Shown here: positions 12,936 through 23,793 of the stretch, in pieces | How the letters are laid out: each line of letters opens with the position of its first letter | How positions within the stretch are numbered: the stretch's first letter is position 1 | From: Musa acuminata AAA Group | Lineage: Eukaryota; Streptophyta; Magnoliopsida; Zingiberales; Musaceae | Direction of reading: 5' to 3' | DNA length: 64,000 nucleotides | Assembly (NCBI RefSeq): GCF_036884655.1 | Contig: NC_088354.1 | Location: 17,108,501 to 17,172,500 of the forward strand | Program-made: the position numbers and the translations under genes | The notes under the pieces: generated by a model | What the model was told of the DNA's origin: nothing | Databases searched by the model: none | What the model saw: the letters and a program-made list of their open reading frames with translations, nothing else

Positions 12936-14219
12936 TTATGATGCGAATCTCTTCAAGTAAGCCATCATACCCAGGCCAGCCACGACTGCAGCTCCTGCTG
13001 CAACCATGTTGTATGCTGCTGCCCATGCATCTATGTTTGCCAACTCCATTCTTCCTGATCCCCTACCCTTCTTCCCACACCCATTGGCAGAGTAATCCAA
13101 GTGTAACCTCAATCCCTGCACCAAAACAGAAATCACCATATGTTCAGCTGGCTTTTAACCAAAAGCAGAAGTCACAATGGTAACAATAGAGAGTCATTAA
13201 TCATGTATCAGAAGAATGAGTTGTAAGAAGGAAATCTTGGGTAGCCATGCCTTCCAGCCAACAAGTCTTGCATGGTCCACGGCTGCAACCAGGTCACTGT
13301 CGGATGCTAAAATGACTTTGTCACCATCCTCATCTTCGTACTGCAAATTTCCATGTTATTTTAAATGAAATCAGGTTAAGGAAACGTGCATTTTTGGGGG
13401 GCAAAAAAAAGAAAGAAGTATATGTTTTTTGCACTGTAATGAACATTCTGGGAATACCAGGATATGTGGCAGATGATTCCTGTCGATGTCATCGCCCACC
13501 CTTTGAAGGATGGAAGTGATAAGGTATGTCAAACTCCGCGTTTCTGAAATGTATACTCCAAGCATTACCAATCTTCAAGGCAAAAACTTCAAGTCGATCC
13601 ATAGTCAAGTGAGTAGCTAACGTACCACAATGGAATCTATGCATCCTGCCCTGTTTATCCTCAAGCTTGAAAGAGAACATGTCAGGTAAGTTTGAAGAAG
13701 GGTACGCAGAGGCCACAACGTCTGTCACCTCAGATGTCATCTTCATAGATCCTTCACTATTCCACAATCAGAGTTGGTGATTGAGATGTCATGGTGTATT
13801 TAAGCAGTTCGCGTGAAGTGCGATAGCATTTCCCAAGGGGGAAAATTACAGCAGGTTACCTCCGTGTCTCATCATCTTCCTCCGAAGGCCCTGTGGCCAT
13901 TGCAGAATCCCAGAACTTTTGCATCAAAGAAATTGCGGCCTCATTTCCAACGGCAGCACTGCTTTCAAACTTGTTAACAGTAAACAAAGACATTAATTAA
14001 AGAAAACAAAGGGCAAAACAGTATTTTTAAATATTTCAGCTTGTCTAGAATTGAATTTTGTTATTATAGTGGTTGATGGTTGATTATAGAATAAACTAAA
14101 CACTGCCACTGAACTGTTAGATCATCTGACAAATGGTAGTTATGGTAAGAACATATGGTTGATATGAAAAATTGAACCCATATACATATGTACATATATG
14201 TACATTTCTATATATGTGC

Positions 14220-14275
<56 letters not shown>

Positions 14276-17200
14276 ATATATATGTATACATATATGCATA
14301 TGTATATATGTATATATATATACCTATATATATATAAATATATACATATATATGCAGACATACATATATATACATATATATACATGTATATGTATATATA
14401 TGTATATGTATGTATATATGGTATGTATATATATATATATGTATATGTATATATGTATATATGTATATATATATGTATATATATATATATATAAATATAT
14501 ATGTATATATGTATATATACTCTATATATACATATATATATATATATAGGACGAACTATTCAGCTCGTGTACTCTGGCTAGAAACTAACATTCACGTGCA
14601 CCTAATAGAATGATATATGATTTGCAATCTATCGAAATTCACCTATATGTCGAGTGAGTCAATCAATGAAAGAAACAAACTGTCAGAGGAATGTCCTATG
14701 TAAAATTATACATATTAACTTACTGTGGCCAATGCAGCATGTGTAATATTAAGTACATCAATCACTGAGACAATGATACCATCTGCAATGAACAAAAAGA
14801 TGTAAGAGACAGCAAAAAGGATTATTCTATATTTCAAAAGCATCTTTCTCCTTTTTCGGGTAGGAAGAAGATTAAATAGCTTACTTCTGTCTGTCAGAGG
14901 AAGATGCAAAAATTTTCCAGCTCGCATAGTGTGAAGAGCATCAAGGATCGAGGTATCAATGCTTCGACATTCGGGATTCGGTGTCATAACCTAAATATGA
15001 GAATCATACGTGTCAGGAATAAAAGCACTGGAAACATGACCACCATACTTCCAGACACAAATATGTTATTAGGAGAATCCCATCTACACTGTTCAGGCTA
15101 ATATATAATATCCTACAAGCTTTAAATGAAACACAAACTTCTATTGCTAGCATATAGGCCAATGATCACAATGCAACATAGTGTGTTACAGTTAGTATGC
15201 AGATGAAACTGTGCTTTGTACCTGTGCTGCGAACCCAGGATTTCTTTCCCACAGACCCACCTTATGAGAAAAAATTTAATATAATACTATACCTGAAGAT
15301 ATAATTGCTGGTTACTGGTGGTGACACAAGACAATTCCCTAGTTGCTGAAAACCCTCTTCATTATGGCAGGACTGCCATTTTCCATACATGGTATACTCA
15401 TCCTTGGTTTGACATGGGCAATAATTTTCTTTCTTTTTTTCCTTTTGAGGAAAGTCTAGAATATAATATTCAGAAATAAAAGAAAGAGTGGCTACAGTTG
15501 ACGATCTGGTGGCACATTGAAATTCCTAACTTATCCCCAAAACTTAATGATATTTTAAATCATCTATTCATGTAAGTTCTCTTTTTTGGGTGATACAGTC
15601 CCCACTCTCTCTCTCTATAAAAAAAGACACAAATCTGTAAAAATGAGAATTAAATTAGTTTCACATATACATTGGAAATTTCTTTATCAGATGGCTGTGC
15701 AGTGGTCTATCTTCTACTGTTAATATACAGAATTATTTAAACCATATTCTTATCCCTTGTTTAGGCAAAGATATGCAAAAGCTATTATTTCATTACAATC
15801 ATGAAATAAGAGTATAGAGCTATAACCTTATTCTTATCCCAAGCATTTCTAACTTGATCAAAGTAGTTATGCCTGCTAATGAATTGCATACTCGGATTAT
15901 TAAACATTTGATCTCATTTGTTTATCGTGTTCTACGTTATTAAGATTATTAATATATAGACATCTTGGAAATCACAGAGATGACAAGAGAAATACAGGAC
16001 TAATCCAACAAGCTTATATAAAATCATTGTAAGATGGAAAACTCCACATCAAAGTACTGAACACATACCTTTTCTACAGCAGTTGTATCTGGTGAAAGAT
16101 TCTTTGCAGCCACACGCATCAAAATATCTCTTGAACTGATTCAGAAGAACAGTAGGAAAACAAACTCTCAGCAGAATTAATAGTTAAGATGATGTTCTTC
16201 AAGGAAAGTGACCTTAGATTTAGAATTGAAGGGCATACGTAAGTATTCCAATTGGCTTATTTCCGATGGTAATTATTGCCGAACCCATTTGAAATTCAAC
16301 CATTCTCTTGGTAGCAGACAAAACTGACTCAGTTGGTGAGACTGTAACAACCCTGATAGATTAACATCACTATAAGAAATATACTCTTCATAGGACACTA
16401 CTAAATAAAAATATCTCTATAATCTTAAAAATCACCTATAGTATATGCATTGTCATTTATGTGGCTAATTACAGAAGAAGATATTACCTACTTTGAGTTC
16501 CTTGGATAATTGTTGACAATGATGGCTGAAATACCTGCTCTCGAAGAGCTTCAATGAACGTACTAGGCCCTGGGCAGGAGTAAAATCAGTAAAAAATTTC
16601 TGTGAGCAGGTATTTAAGAAGTTGAGGGATAAATAAAAAACTAACACAATAAACAATCTGACAATTGCATCCATCAACTAATCAGCTGTTTGTATTCTGC
16701 TAACACAGACCAGATATAGATGTTCCCCAGTTTTTCTCGACCCCTTCAACAGCAGCTTGAATAGCTTTCCCCTTCTCAGCTGCCCTCTCTAGTCGTGCAA
16801 TGGCATCATATAGACATTTTGTGATGTCAAGCAAAGCAATAACTTCACCATTCTCCACAACAGGCAAATGTCTAAATTTCCCTGAAAATAGAAGCAGAAA
16901 AGAAATAAAATATTTAGCTTGAGGTAGCAAGGAAATATCAGACGGTTTTAGGTCAATCGAACCAAGGACCATCTTCTGCAATGCTTCCTCTGCAAGAGTG
17001 TCGGAAAGAACAAAAATGGGATTTCTTGTCATCACTTTCGAAACTGGCGTATCCTGAAGCGTCAATTCACAAGCAACAACTCTTGTTGCTATATCCTTCA
17101 ATTAACAGAATATGTAATCATCACTCAACCTATAAGAAACGACTTAGTTTCCAGTATGTAATAAATGAAAACATAGTGTATCAACCTTGTCCGTCAGGAT

Positions 17201-18422
17201 TCCGCAGAGCAAAGCATTTGAGTCAGTCAGCAGCGCAGCATCAACCCTACGAGCAGCCATCCTTCGGCAAGCCTCCAGCACTGTTGTACTGTCGGGCATT
17301 GTCAATGCTTTTGACAGTCGTAGCCTCTTGACAGTTCTCTCACCAGTTAAAGTCCTGCTCCAAAGGAATAAACAGGCCAACAAGAGTAATCATAGGGATG
17401 TATTACACTGATAGATAAAATAGTTAACGTGGTCAACATCATCAGTAAAAGTCCTCAATTACTCCACACGCATCAATAGAAGTTCTGATTTATGAATAAT
17501 AACCGCAAAAGAACATATAAGCATCAATCTATTACTGCATCTAGAGTGTGCAATCATAGGGGCGTATAGATAATTGTCAACAAAGAAGTATTCAATGACC
17601 AAATACATGAACTGAAAGAAGGCTTTGGTACATAGTCTACCTTCATTGAGCTGGGAACATTTGGATTGAACGGACAGAGAAATGCTTTGAACATATAAAT
17701 CGGTCTAATACTGTGGCAAGCAGGGAGAACTACTGACATGATTAACCTCATGTCACCAATTTTAAGATAGGTTTTACTATTCTAATATCCTACATAACCC
17801 CATTTATGCCATTTACAATAAAAAATATGAATATATTGAGGCACTCCATCTTTCTCTTGCCAAAGAAAAAGAAATTAATTCATATAACCTGTTTTATGCA
17901 GAAATTGGTCAATAAAGAGCTGAACAATCAAGGTCATACAATAACCCCCAACTGCGACGATGATGAAGATCAAACATTAATCCTACCTCTTCCCGCAAGC
18001 ATTTAGGATTTAAATCGAAATCGCCCAATAAAATGTTTTCCAACAATCATCTCCTTCAAGACTTTGATACAATTCAAATCAAAATGCCATCAGGACCGTA
18101 TTGCATTTATTAAGCAGTAGAAGCATATGATCAAAAGAACGAAATGTTTAATCGACAAACAACACATGCTCTTGACCTATCATCAGAACGATTTGACATA
18201 ATTGAAACAAACACAACAATAATATTCGTTTCGCGAAAGAGAAAAGTTGTACTACGTAGGGAAGAAACCGCTTAAAGTAAGACAATCAAGGGCAGAAGCG
18301 CACAAAGAACGCGAGAGGGGCGTCTTCCGACCGCTGTCGGAACTCCCCATCTCCGGCTGCTTCTTCCTCGCAGGTGAGCCGCTGAACGACGAGCTCCTCC
18401 TCGAATGGGCTTGGCCGTCCAT
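12936..18422 (-). CDS. CBS and PB1 domain-containing protein (CBSCBSPB family), 14 exons
   Basis: Exons read by hand on the minus strand: 18422-18304, 17354-17186, 17095-16963, 16881-16711, 16569-16488, 16352-16239, 16135-16069, 14990-14885, 14782-14724, 13969-13860, 13756-13626, 13543-13458, 13340-13251, 13115-12936. They sum to 1617 nt, in frame at every junction, giving 538 aa. Four CBS motifs lie at about residues 58-110, 117-165, 224-275 and 285-335. A PB1 domain lies at about 403-487 and one C-terminal membrane segment at about 515-532. From memory the closest relative is Arabidopsis CBSCBSPB1 (At2g36500), of similar size. CBS pairs bind adenine nucleotides and PB1 mediates pairing; the exact role is unknown. 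All introns are GT-AG except the last (GC-AG). An upstream in-frame ATG at 18524 would add 34 residues; the 18422 start was chosen by family length. Confidence 0.93.
13116..13250 (-). other. GC-AG intron (last intron of the CBS/PB1 gene)
   Basis: The upstream exon ends ...GGCTGGAAG and the intron begins gcatgg; it ends ggtgcag before GGATTGAGG. Joining here gives the PB1 sequence [11 protein letters not shown], which fits the family. The only nearby GT (in CTTGTTGG) would delete the conserved GWK. GC donors are a small but normal class in plants. Confidence 0.75.
14221..14548. repeat. (TA)n / TATG microsatellite in a CBS/PB1 intron
   Basis: An almost pure TA run at 14223-14263 is followed by TG and interrupted TATG/TACATA units to 14548, inside the intron between the exons at 14782-14724 and 13969-13860. 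Open frames over it encode only Tyr/Ile/Met strings and are not genes. Confidence 0.9.
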
Positions 18423-19483
18423 CCCCAGTTGGCCCGATTGCAGATCGGAAGTACCAATCTCCTGCAATCGCCGGCAAGAGGGGGAAGGGGAGCGCTTAGG
18501 AGTTCCGGGACTCGGGTAGAACAAGGGGAACCGGAAGGTGAACTGTTACGGTTTCTTTTCTATTTCGCGCCTCTTTTATCCCGTTTCAAACGGAACGGTA
18601 AGGCCTCCGCGACCGCTAATTAATATTCTCAAAATAAAGACAAATAAAAAATGTAAAAAGAATAGTGATTTGTCATGAGATGTATTACCCAAATTATTTA
18701 CACCACTGACCACCCATCCTTTGATCGGTGGGTCCACATGCGTGGATGTGGATGATAAATAAGGGTAGATTTCGTCTGTGTTTCTTACTGCGTGGCCGAG
18801 ATAGGAAAGGGCATCTTCGCGTACCTGCCAAATGGAAGGTCGGTGAAGAAGCTGTGAGGCGTCGAACAGCAGCCAGCCATCTGTATCAAACCCTGTAAAC
18901 CTGGATCAGATGACACCCTGGTCCGAATCAAACGGGAGCGGGAATTGATACCAAATTAGGAATAATTAGTTATACCAAATCAATTGAATGAAATGGCTTC
19001 GTTTGGTCTAATTAAGATAGAAAGATTGGGATAATATGAAAACTTGTTAATATGCTGATGACCGATAGAGATAAAAAAAATATAAGAAATAGTTGGTGAC
19101 GGCGTGAACTTTATATAATATTTAAATAGAGAATCTTATTCGGGACTGCAGTAGGTGAAGATCTGGGTGTCCGAGGAAGGAATCCCACAGTGTTGGTTGC
19201 CACGGTGGTCGGTCAAAGAAGCCTCGTCAGTTGGAGCCGTCCATTCCCCATTCCCCACGACGAGAATTTTTAAAAAGACGCTTGCCAACGGCACTTCTTT
19301 TGAGTACCCACCTTTTGTACCTATTTTAGAATCGGGGATATTGCTGGACCCACAACTCACACTTCTCTACGTCTCATGGCACACGGTAAGGGCGTAATAT
19401 TCTGCTTCTCATGACTTGGCGACCTCTGCGGTCTCCTCTCCTCTTTATAAACGCTGTTATAGGATGCTTGCATAGTAGACGAG
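18423..19483. promoter_or_regulatory. Divergent intergenic region between the CBS/PB1 and DUF3339 genes
   Basis: About 1.06 kb separates the two divergent start codons, so it must hold both promoters and the 5' leader of the CBS/PB1 gene. The 18423-18620 part is GC-rich and probably CBS/PB1 leader, while 18620-19140 is AT-rich. No coding frame in it is convincing. Confidence 0.6.
19444..19451 (+). promoter_or_regulatory. TATA box candidate for the DUF3339 gene
   Basis: TTTATAAA lies about 33 nt upstream of the start codon at 19484. If it is the functional TATA box, the transcript would have an extremely short 5' leader; a more distant start is equally possible. Confidence 0.35.
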
Positions 19484-19693
19484 ATGGCGGACTGGGGGCC
19501 GGTGGTGGTGGCGGTGCTGCTGTTCGTGCTGTTGTCGCCGGGGCTGCTGTTCCAGCTGCCGGGAAAGGGGAGGGTAGTGGAGTTCGTCAACATGCAGACG
19601 AGCGGCATCTCCATCCTCGTCCACGCCGTCCTCTTCTTCGCCCTCCTCACCATCTTCCTCATCGTCGTCGGAGTCCACATCTACACCGGCTGA
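19484..19693 (+). CDS. DUF3339 small membrane protein, 69 aa
   Basis: A single uninterrupted frame encodes 69 residues beginning MADWGPVVVAVLLFVLLSPG. Two hydrophobic segments (about 7-25 and 42-65) flank a short polar loop with GKGRVVEF and the motif MQTSGISI. This layout (MxDWGP start, LLFQxPG, QTSG) is that of the plant-specific DUF3339 family, whose members are about 68-70 aa, so the gene looks complete. Function is unknown; it is presumably a small integral membrane protein. It lies divergent from the CBS/PB1 gene, an arrangement I recall for At5g63490/At5g63500 in Arabidopsis. G/C-rich third positions match a plant coding exon. Confidence 0.9.
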   Translation: MADWGPVVVAVLLFVLLSPGLLFQLPGKGRVVEFVNMQTSGISILVHAVLFFALLTIFLIVVGVHIYTG

Positions 19694-20843
19694 CACACTA
19701 CTTCTGCTGCAACCGCCTGCCTTCTTCCTGTCTTCCTTGTTGCATATCTCCCCTGATGGACGCTTAAGCATTACAATTAAGTTTCCGCCAGCGGCAGTTC
19801 CTATGTCCTTTTCTCTACTGTTGTTGTTGCTGTTATTCGTTTGGTATATGTCATTTCTGTTTGTGAAAATGTTATTGCCGTTTATTTTGGGATATATTAA
19901 AGATGACGATGTCCATGAAGGCATACTATGATTCATGAATACAAGTGGTTTCGTTGTCTCTCTGGTTCTTGGTTTCCATACTCGTCATTTCCTTTGCTAG
20001 TGACAACCACGCAGACGAATCTGATGGGGGGAGAGAGAGAGAGAGACCAATGTAGCCCACGAGGCGATATAAAAATTGTTTTTCCCACAGGCAATGAAGG
20101 AAGAAGGGGGACTCGTCGTTGACTCGAACGAGATAGTCAACTGTTGGTAGACGCATCAGAGACCATGGGGAAGGGGAGGAATTCGATCGTTACCAACTGA
20201 CATGAAATCAAGACCGACACGGTCTCTATATACAGGTTAGGACGGAGGGGCGAGTTAAATCTTTGATCAGTTTGATCAGTCGTTGATTAAGAGAATTTGG
20301 CGGAAAGACGCGATGAAAAATGTCAGTATCTTAATCCCTTTAGCTTTGAGATTTGAATCCCTGGGTGATGATATGAAATAGTGCCTAGAGTTAATCATCG
20401 TATGCCTTGCGGTTTTGTTCATATGTCACTATGCATGGAGATTTTATCGACAGGGGGCTGACCTAATGGATGGTCATTCTAACCGAGCTAAGGTATTCAT
20501 TTACAGGTCCAATAATCTACCATTGTTCTGTTATTCTTGTTCGTCCGAAGTGATGACAGTTAATCATTTGCTCGTCATTAATCCCTTTTGTTTCTATGTA
20601 GATTCTAGGAGAAATAATTCCATGATATGATTCTTTCCTCGTTACGTTCCCTTTTTAACTCTCTAGGTATAGTAACTGTTTCTAAAATATAACTTAATAA
20701 TTCAGCAATTAAGCTTCCAGATAGGCCACTTTGGTTGTATATCAGATGATAGCCCGGTACTAGCTTGATTGTATATATAATATATCTATATATTATTGAT
20801 ACGCATAATTGAGTCAAGGCGACTTGGTACATAAAGTTCATCA

Positions 20844-20988
20844 CGTCTTGAGAAACCTATCTTCAAAGGGAATGAGTTCGTGTCTTGAGAATCATATCTT
20901 CTAGGGGAAAGAGTTTGTGTCTTGAGAATGAAATCTCCAAGGGGATTGGTTCATCACCCTTGAAAACATTATCTCCAACGGGGATGAA
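20844..20988. repeat. Degenerate tandem repeat, ~37 bp unit, about 4 copies
   Basis: Successive units share a core of the type GTCTTGAGAA...ATCTTC/ATCTCC...GGGGA...AGTT, seen at about 20844, 20880, 20917 and, weakest, 20952. No coding role is apparent. Confidence 0.7.
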
Positions 20989-21701
20989 GGAGATTTGCCC
21001 ACGTCAAGAGTGACATATGCAAAACTAATTCAGGTGAACTATACCTGAAAAGATCTTATCTAGATAATGGTGAGAGAAATTATGTTGAAATAAGAAATAC
21101 TTCAAATAATATTCTCTCTTCCAACTCACGCAGACATGGTTGATTCTTCACCGGAGATCTTTATAGCAGCAGTTCATGAAAAAGGTTTTGCTACCTGAGA
21201 GCAATAAGCAGAATGTTTGCCCACTCTCGATGCTCAAGACAGCATCTATATATGGCACACAGAAATGCCAGTTTTCTTCTATCATGCAAGCCATCTAGTT
21301 GCTCACGCTTGGCTCGGTGGTTGCGGCAGCAATTCCCATTTGATCTGGATGATAACCTGGAAGAAGAAGAAAAGAAAGAAGAAACTAGATGTTGCCATTT
21401 GATATGATGATTCCATGGTTCACAGCAAACAATTCCAGTGAAGGACACTTCTATCTGCTGCCAAGAGAAATCACTTCGTTTCCACTGTAATGGAGGAAGA
21501 ACACATGCACTGGCGGAGACAAAAGATTAGCAGATCGCAACAGGCCAATTGAAATGTAGCCTACAAAACATCAGATTGCATGATTGCAAGAAACCTACGT
21601 ACTCTTCTCTTCAGGGATTTATTAGCTTCAAAGGGCATTTATTCCTGTCAATACACACGGACAGAGTTACTAAAGGAGATTCTAAGAGAACAGTTTTACA
21701 G

Positions 21702-21702
21702 T

Positions 21703-21737
<35 letters not shown>

Positions 21738-21738
21738 A
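21702..21738. repeat. (TA)n(CA)n microsatellite
   Basis: About 12 AT units are followed by CACACACAC in the DUF3339-SAE1 spacer. Confidence 0.85.
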
Positions 21739-22946
21739 AAGAGGTTAGCAATCGTAAGTCAACTCTAGTTAAATTCTCATTTAAATTTATATCTTTTAAA
21801 AAAATCATTATGATGCTAAACATATTAGTAGTGGCGTTTTCTCAGGTATTCTATATTTTATATGTTTTTTAATTCAAATAAACTAATAATAGTTGTTGCA
21901 CTGCTTACTAAACCGCGAAACAGTGCAGTTAATGGAACTCGATCGCTTCGGTATTCCCTTCAGAACATTGAAGTTTAGATTAGATAGACTTCGTCGAAAT
22001 TCTAGGTCAGTTGGACAGACAAAGCCATCTCTTGCTTGAGATCGAGGAAGAAGTACTTTCCTCCTCTTCTTCCTCTCGGTGTTGCCCTACGACGTCGTGT
22101 TTCCCGTGTACCGTCGACCGTACGTGATAACACCTTCATGCCGTAGGTGTGGCTGCTCGTCACCATCGATCGCCATTGCAGGTGCAGGAGAAGGCAAGAG
22201 TGGATGCTGAGCTTGAGAGGAGGATAGCCTTGTAGAGTTCTACAAAGGTCGACACTTTGAGCTCTCTATCCCTTCCTGTCACTTGTTTCTCTTCATATTA
22301 ATGGCTTCTTTTTTGTTCCTGCTGCATGTAATACTTGAATGTGTGCGTAAAGAAAGGATACATACTACTTAGAAAGCTAGCTCTATCATGAGTTGTTCCT
22401 TAATTCTACAATTTAGAGTGCAGAGAGAAACATTGGAAAGGTCGTCGCTCTTCATTTGAAATGGAACCAAAGAGAAGAAGATGGCAACACAGATCTACGC
22501 TTGGGTTATTCTCCTTACTTCAGCATGATGATTTTGGAGAGAATTTAGTTACTAGATTCTACAGGTATAATTTTGTCTCGAATCTTTTGCTGGATTTTAG
22601 ATTTTTTTTGTGTAAATTAAATAGAACAAGGCAAATCCGCACACACATGCATAGAGATTAGACAGGACAAAACAAATCATATATAAGCAATGCACAGAGT
22701 CCTAATTGACCCAATCGAAAGCCAAATCCATAGTAACCTGCCTAATTACCATCCCTATCGGGTTGCTGTTTGTTACGATCCGATTGAATCCGGTTTACCT
22801 TCGACCTGATCCGATGTCAGCCCGATCTGAAACTAACCCGATCTAAAACATCTAATCACAAGAATTGTACTTGTTCGGACAGTGCCGGACCACTGGGCGT
22901 TAACATGAGAAACCAATAACGAACCCCCGTCGGTCCAATTTGGTAA

Positions 22947-23247
22947 TTGGATCGGAATCACAACAGATTTCTGACGAACCGGAAAAGCGGGCCGGCTGAA
23001 GCCATAAAACTTATCGAATCTGCCCTTGTTCGGGAAGCCGAGACCAGCCCTAAGCCCTCTTCTCGTCGTCGGCGACGCCGCAGTCAGTTACATTGGCGGC
23101 CTCGAAACTCGACCAGGTGCCACTTGTTGCAGGAGTCGGCTCATCTTCTGCAGTGTGTTCCGAGAGTCTCTCCTCTAAAAGCGATTCCGTGTTCCTATCC
23201 CACCCGTGCTAGGCTGTGGCGCATCACCTGTGTCTTTGGGAAGGACG
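22947..23247 (+). other. Probable 5' untranslated exon of SAE1
   Basis: This GC-richer block ends in GGACG|gtaaga, and a matching acceptor tttgcttagcag|attaagg lies at about 23780, 14 nt before the SAE1 start codon. A 5' leader exon with a ~530 nt intron is therefore likely. The open frame across it (22947-23267) resembles nothing known and is better read as leader. The 5' limit is a guess. Confidence 0.4.
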
Positions 23248-23793
23248 GTAAGAAGCTGCACTGCTAGTCCCAAGAGTCGTTCCTTAGTTGACACAATAAT
23301 CGTCCTTTTTTTTGTCTGTAACTCAATGCTGCTGTTTGTTTGTGGGTTGCATTGATGTCATTTGAAGACGTTAATCTACTTTTTCCTTTGGATAATTCTT
23401 GATTCTCTTTGTTGGCGTATAAAAGCTAAATAAATTCCATTTTTCACCGATACCGGATACATTTAGAGATTTTTCGAGGTGCTTTGAAGCTTATTGCACC
23501 TTTCACTACACAAAATCCTACTAAAAATTCTATCTTGGTCTGTATTCTTTGTAGCATTAGACAAAATATTGTGGGTTTTTTACAACTTATTGTTTGAATC
23601 TCAATCCCGGTTCCTCGTATAGATTCCAGCTTTGGAGAAAGCATTTTAGCTGATTAGCCGTTGATGCTTTCTGTCCGCCTCTTCCTTTCTTAACAATTTC
23701 TAAGAAAACCGCATCTCAAGTTTTCTCGTTTCTTTAACCATTCTTACAAGGTCGTATCCCTAATCATCTTTGCTTAGCAGATTAAGGATCAAA

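Larger units (their letters stand above)
19694..22946. other. Intergenic region between DUF3339 and SAE1
   Basis: About 3.2 kb with no supported gene. It should include the DUF3339 3' untranslated region (to roughly 19930). Short frames (for example 21213-21407 and 22461-22661) lack family resemblance. A CCGAT-rich stretch at 22755-22860 and a pyrimidine-rich patch near 22060-22140 are the only compositional features besides the repeats listed separately. Confidence 0.5.

Noticed and set aside
14140..14613. Open frames of up to 125 codons encoding Tyr/Ile/Met strings
   Set aside because: They are translations of an intronic TA/TATG microsatellite.
18247..18519. Plus-strand 90-codon frame over the first CBS/PB1 exon
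   Set aside because: It is antisense to the supported exon and has no family resemblance.
18423..18524. Alternative upstream start for the CBS/PB1 protein at 18524
   Set aside because: It is in frame and possible, but family members of about 536 residues favour the 18422 start, so it is kept only as an alternative.
19411..19936. 118-codon plus frame and 107/159-codon minus frames around DUF3339
   Set aside because: They overlap the well-supported 69-aa DUF3339 frame in other phases and are low complexity.
21191..21448. Cys/Ser-rich 85-codon minus frame and 64-codon plus frame
   Set aside because: They overlap each other, match no family I know and have no supporting promoter or splice evidence.
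22947..23267. 106-codon Arg-rich frame upstream of SAE1
   Set aside because: It is better explained as a 5' untranslated exon with a splice donor at 23248; the protein resembles nothing known.
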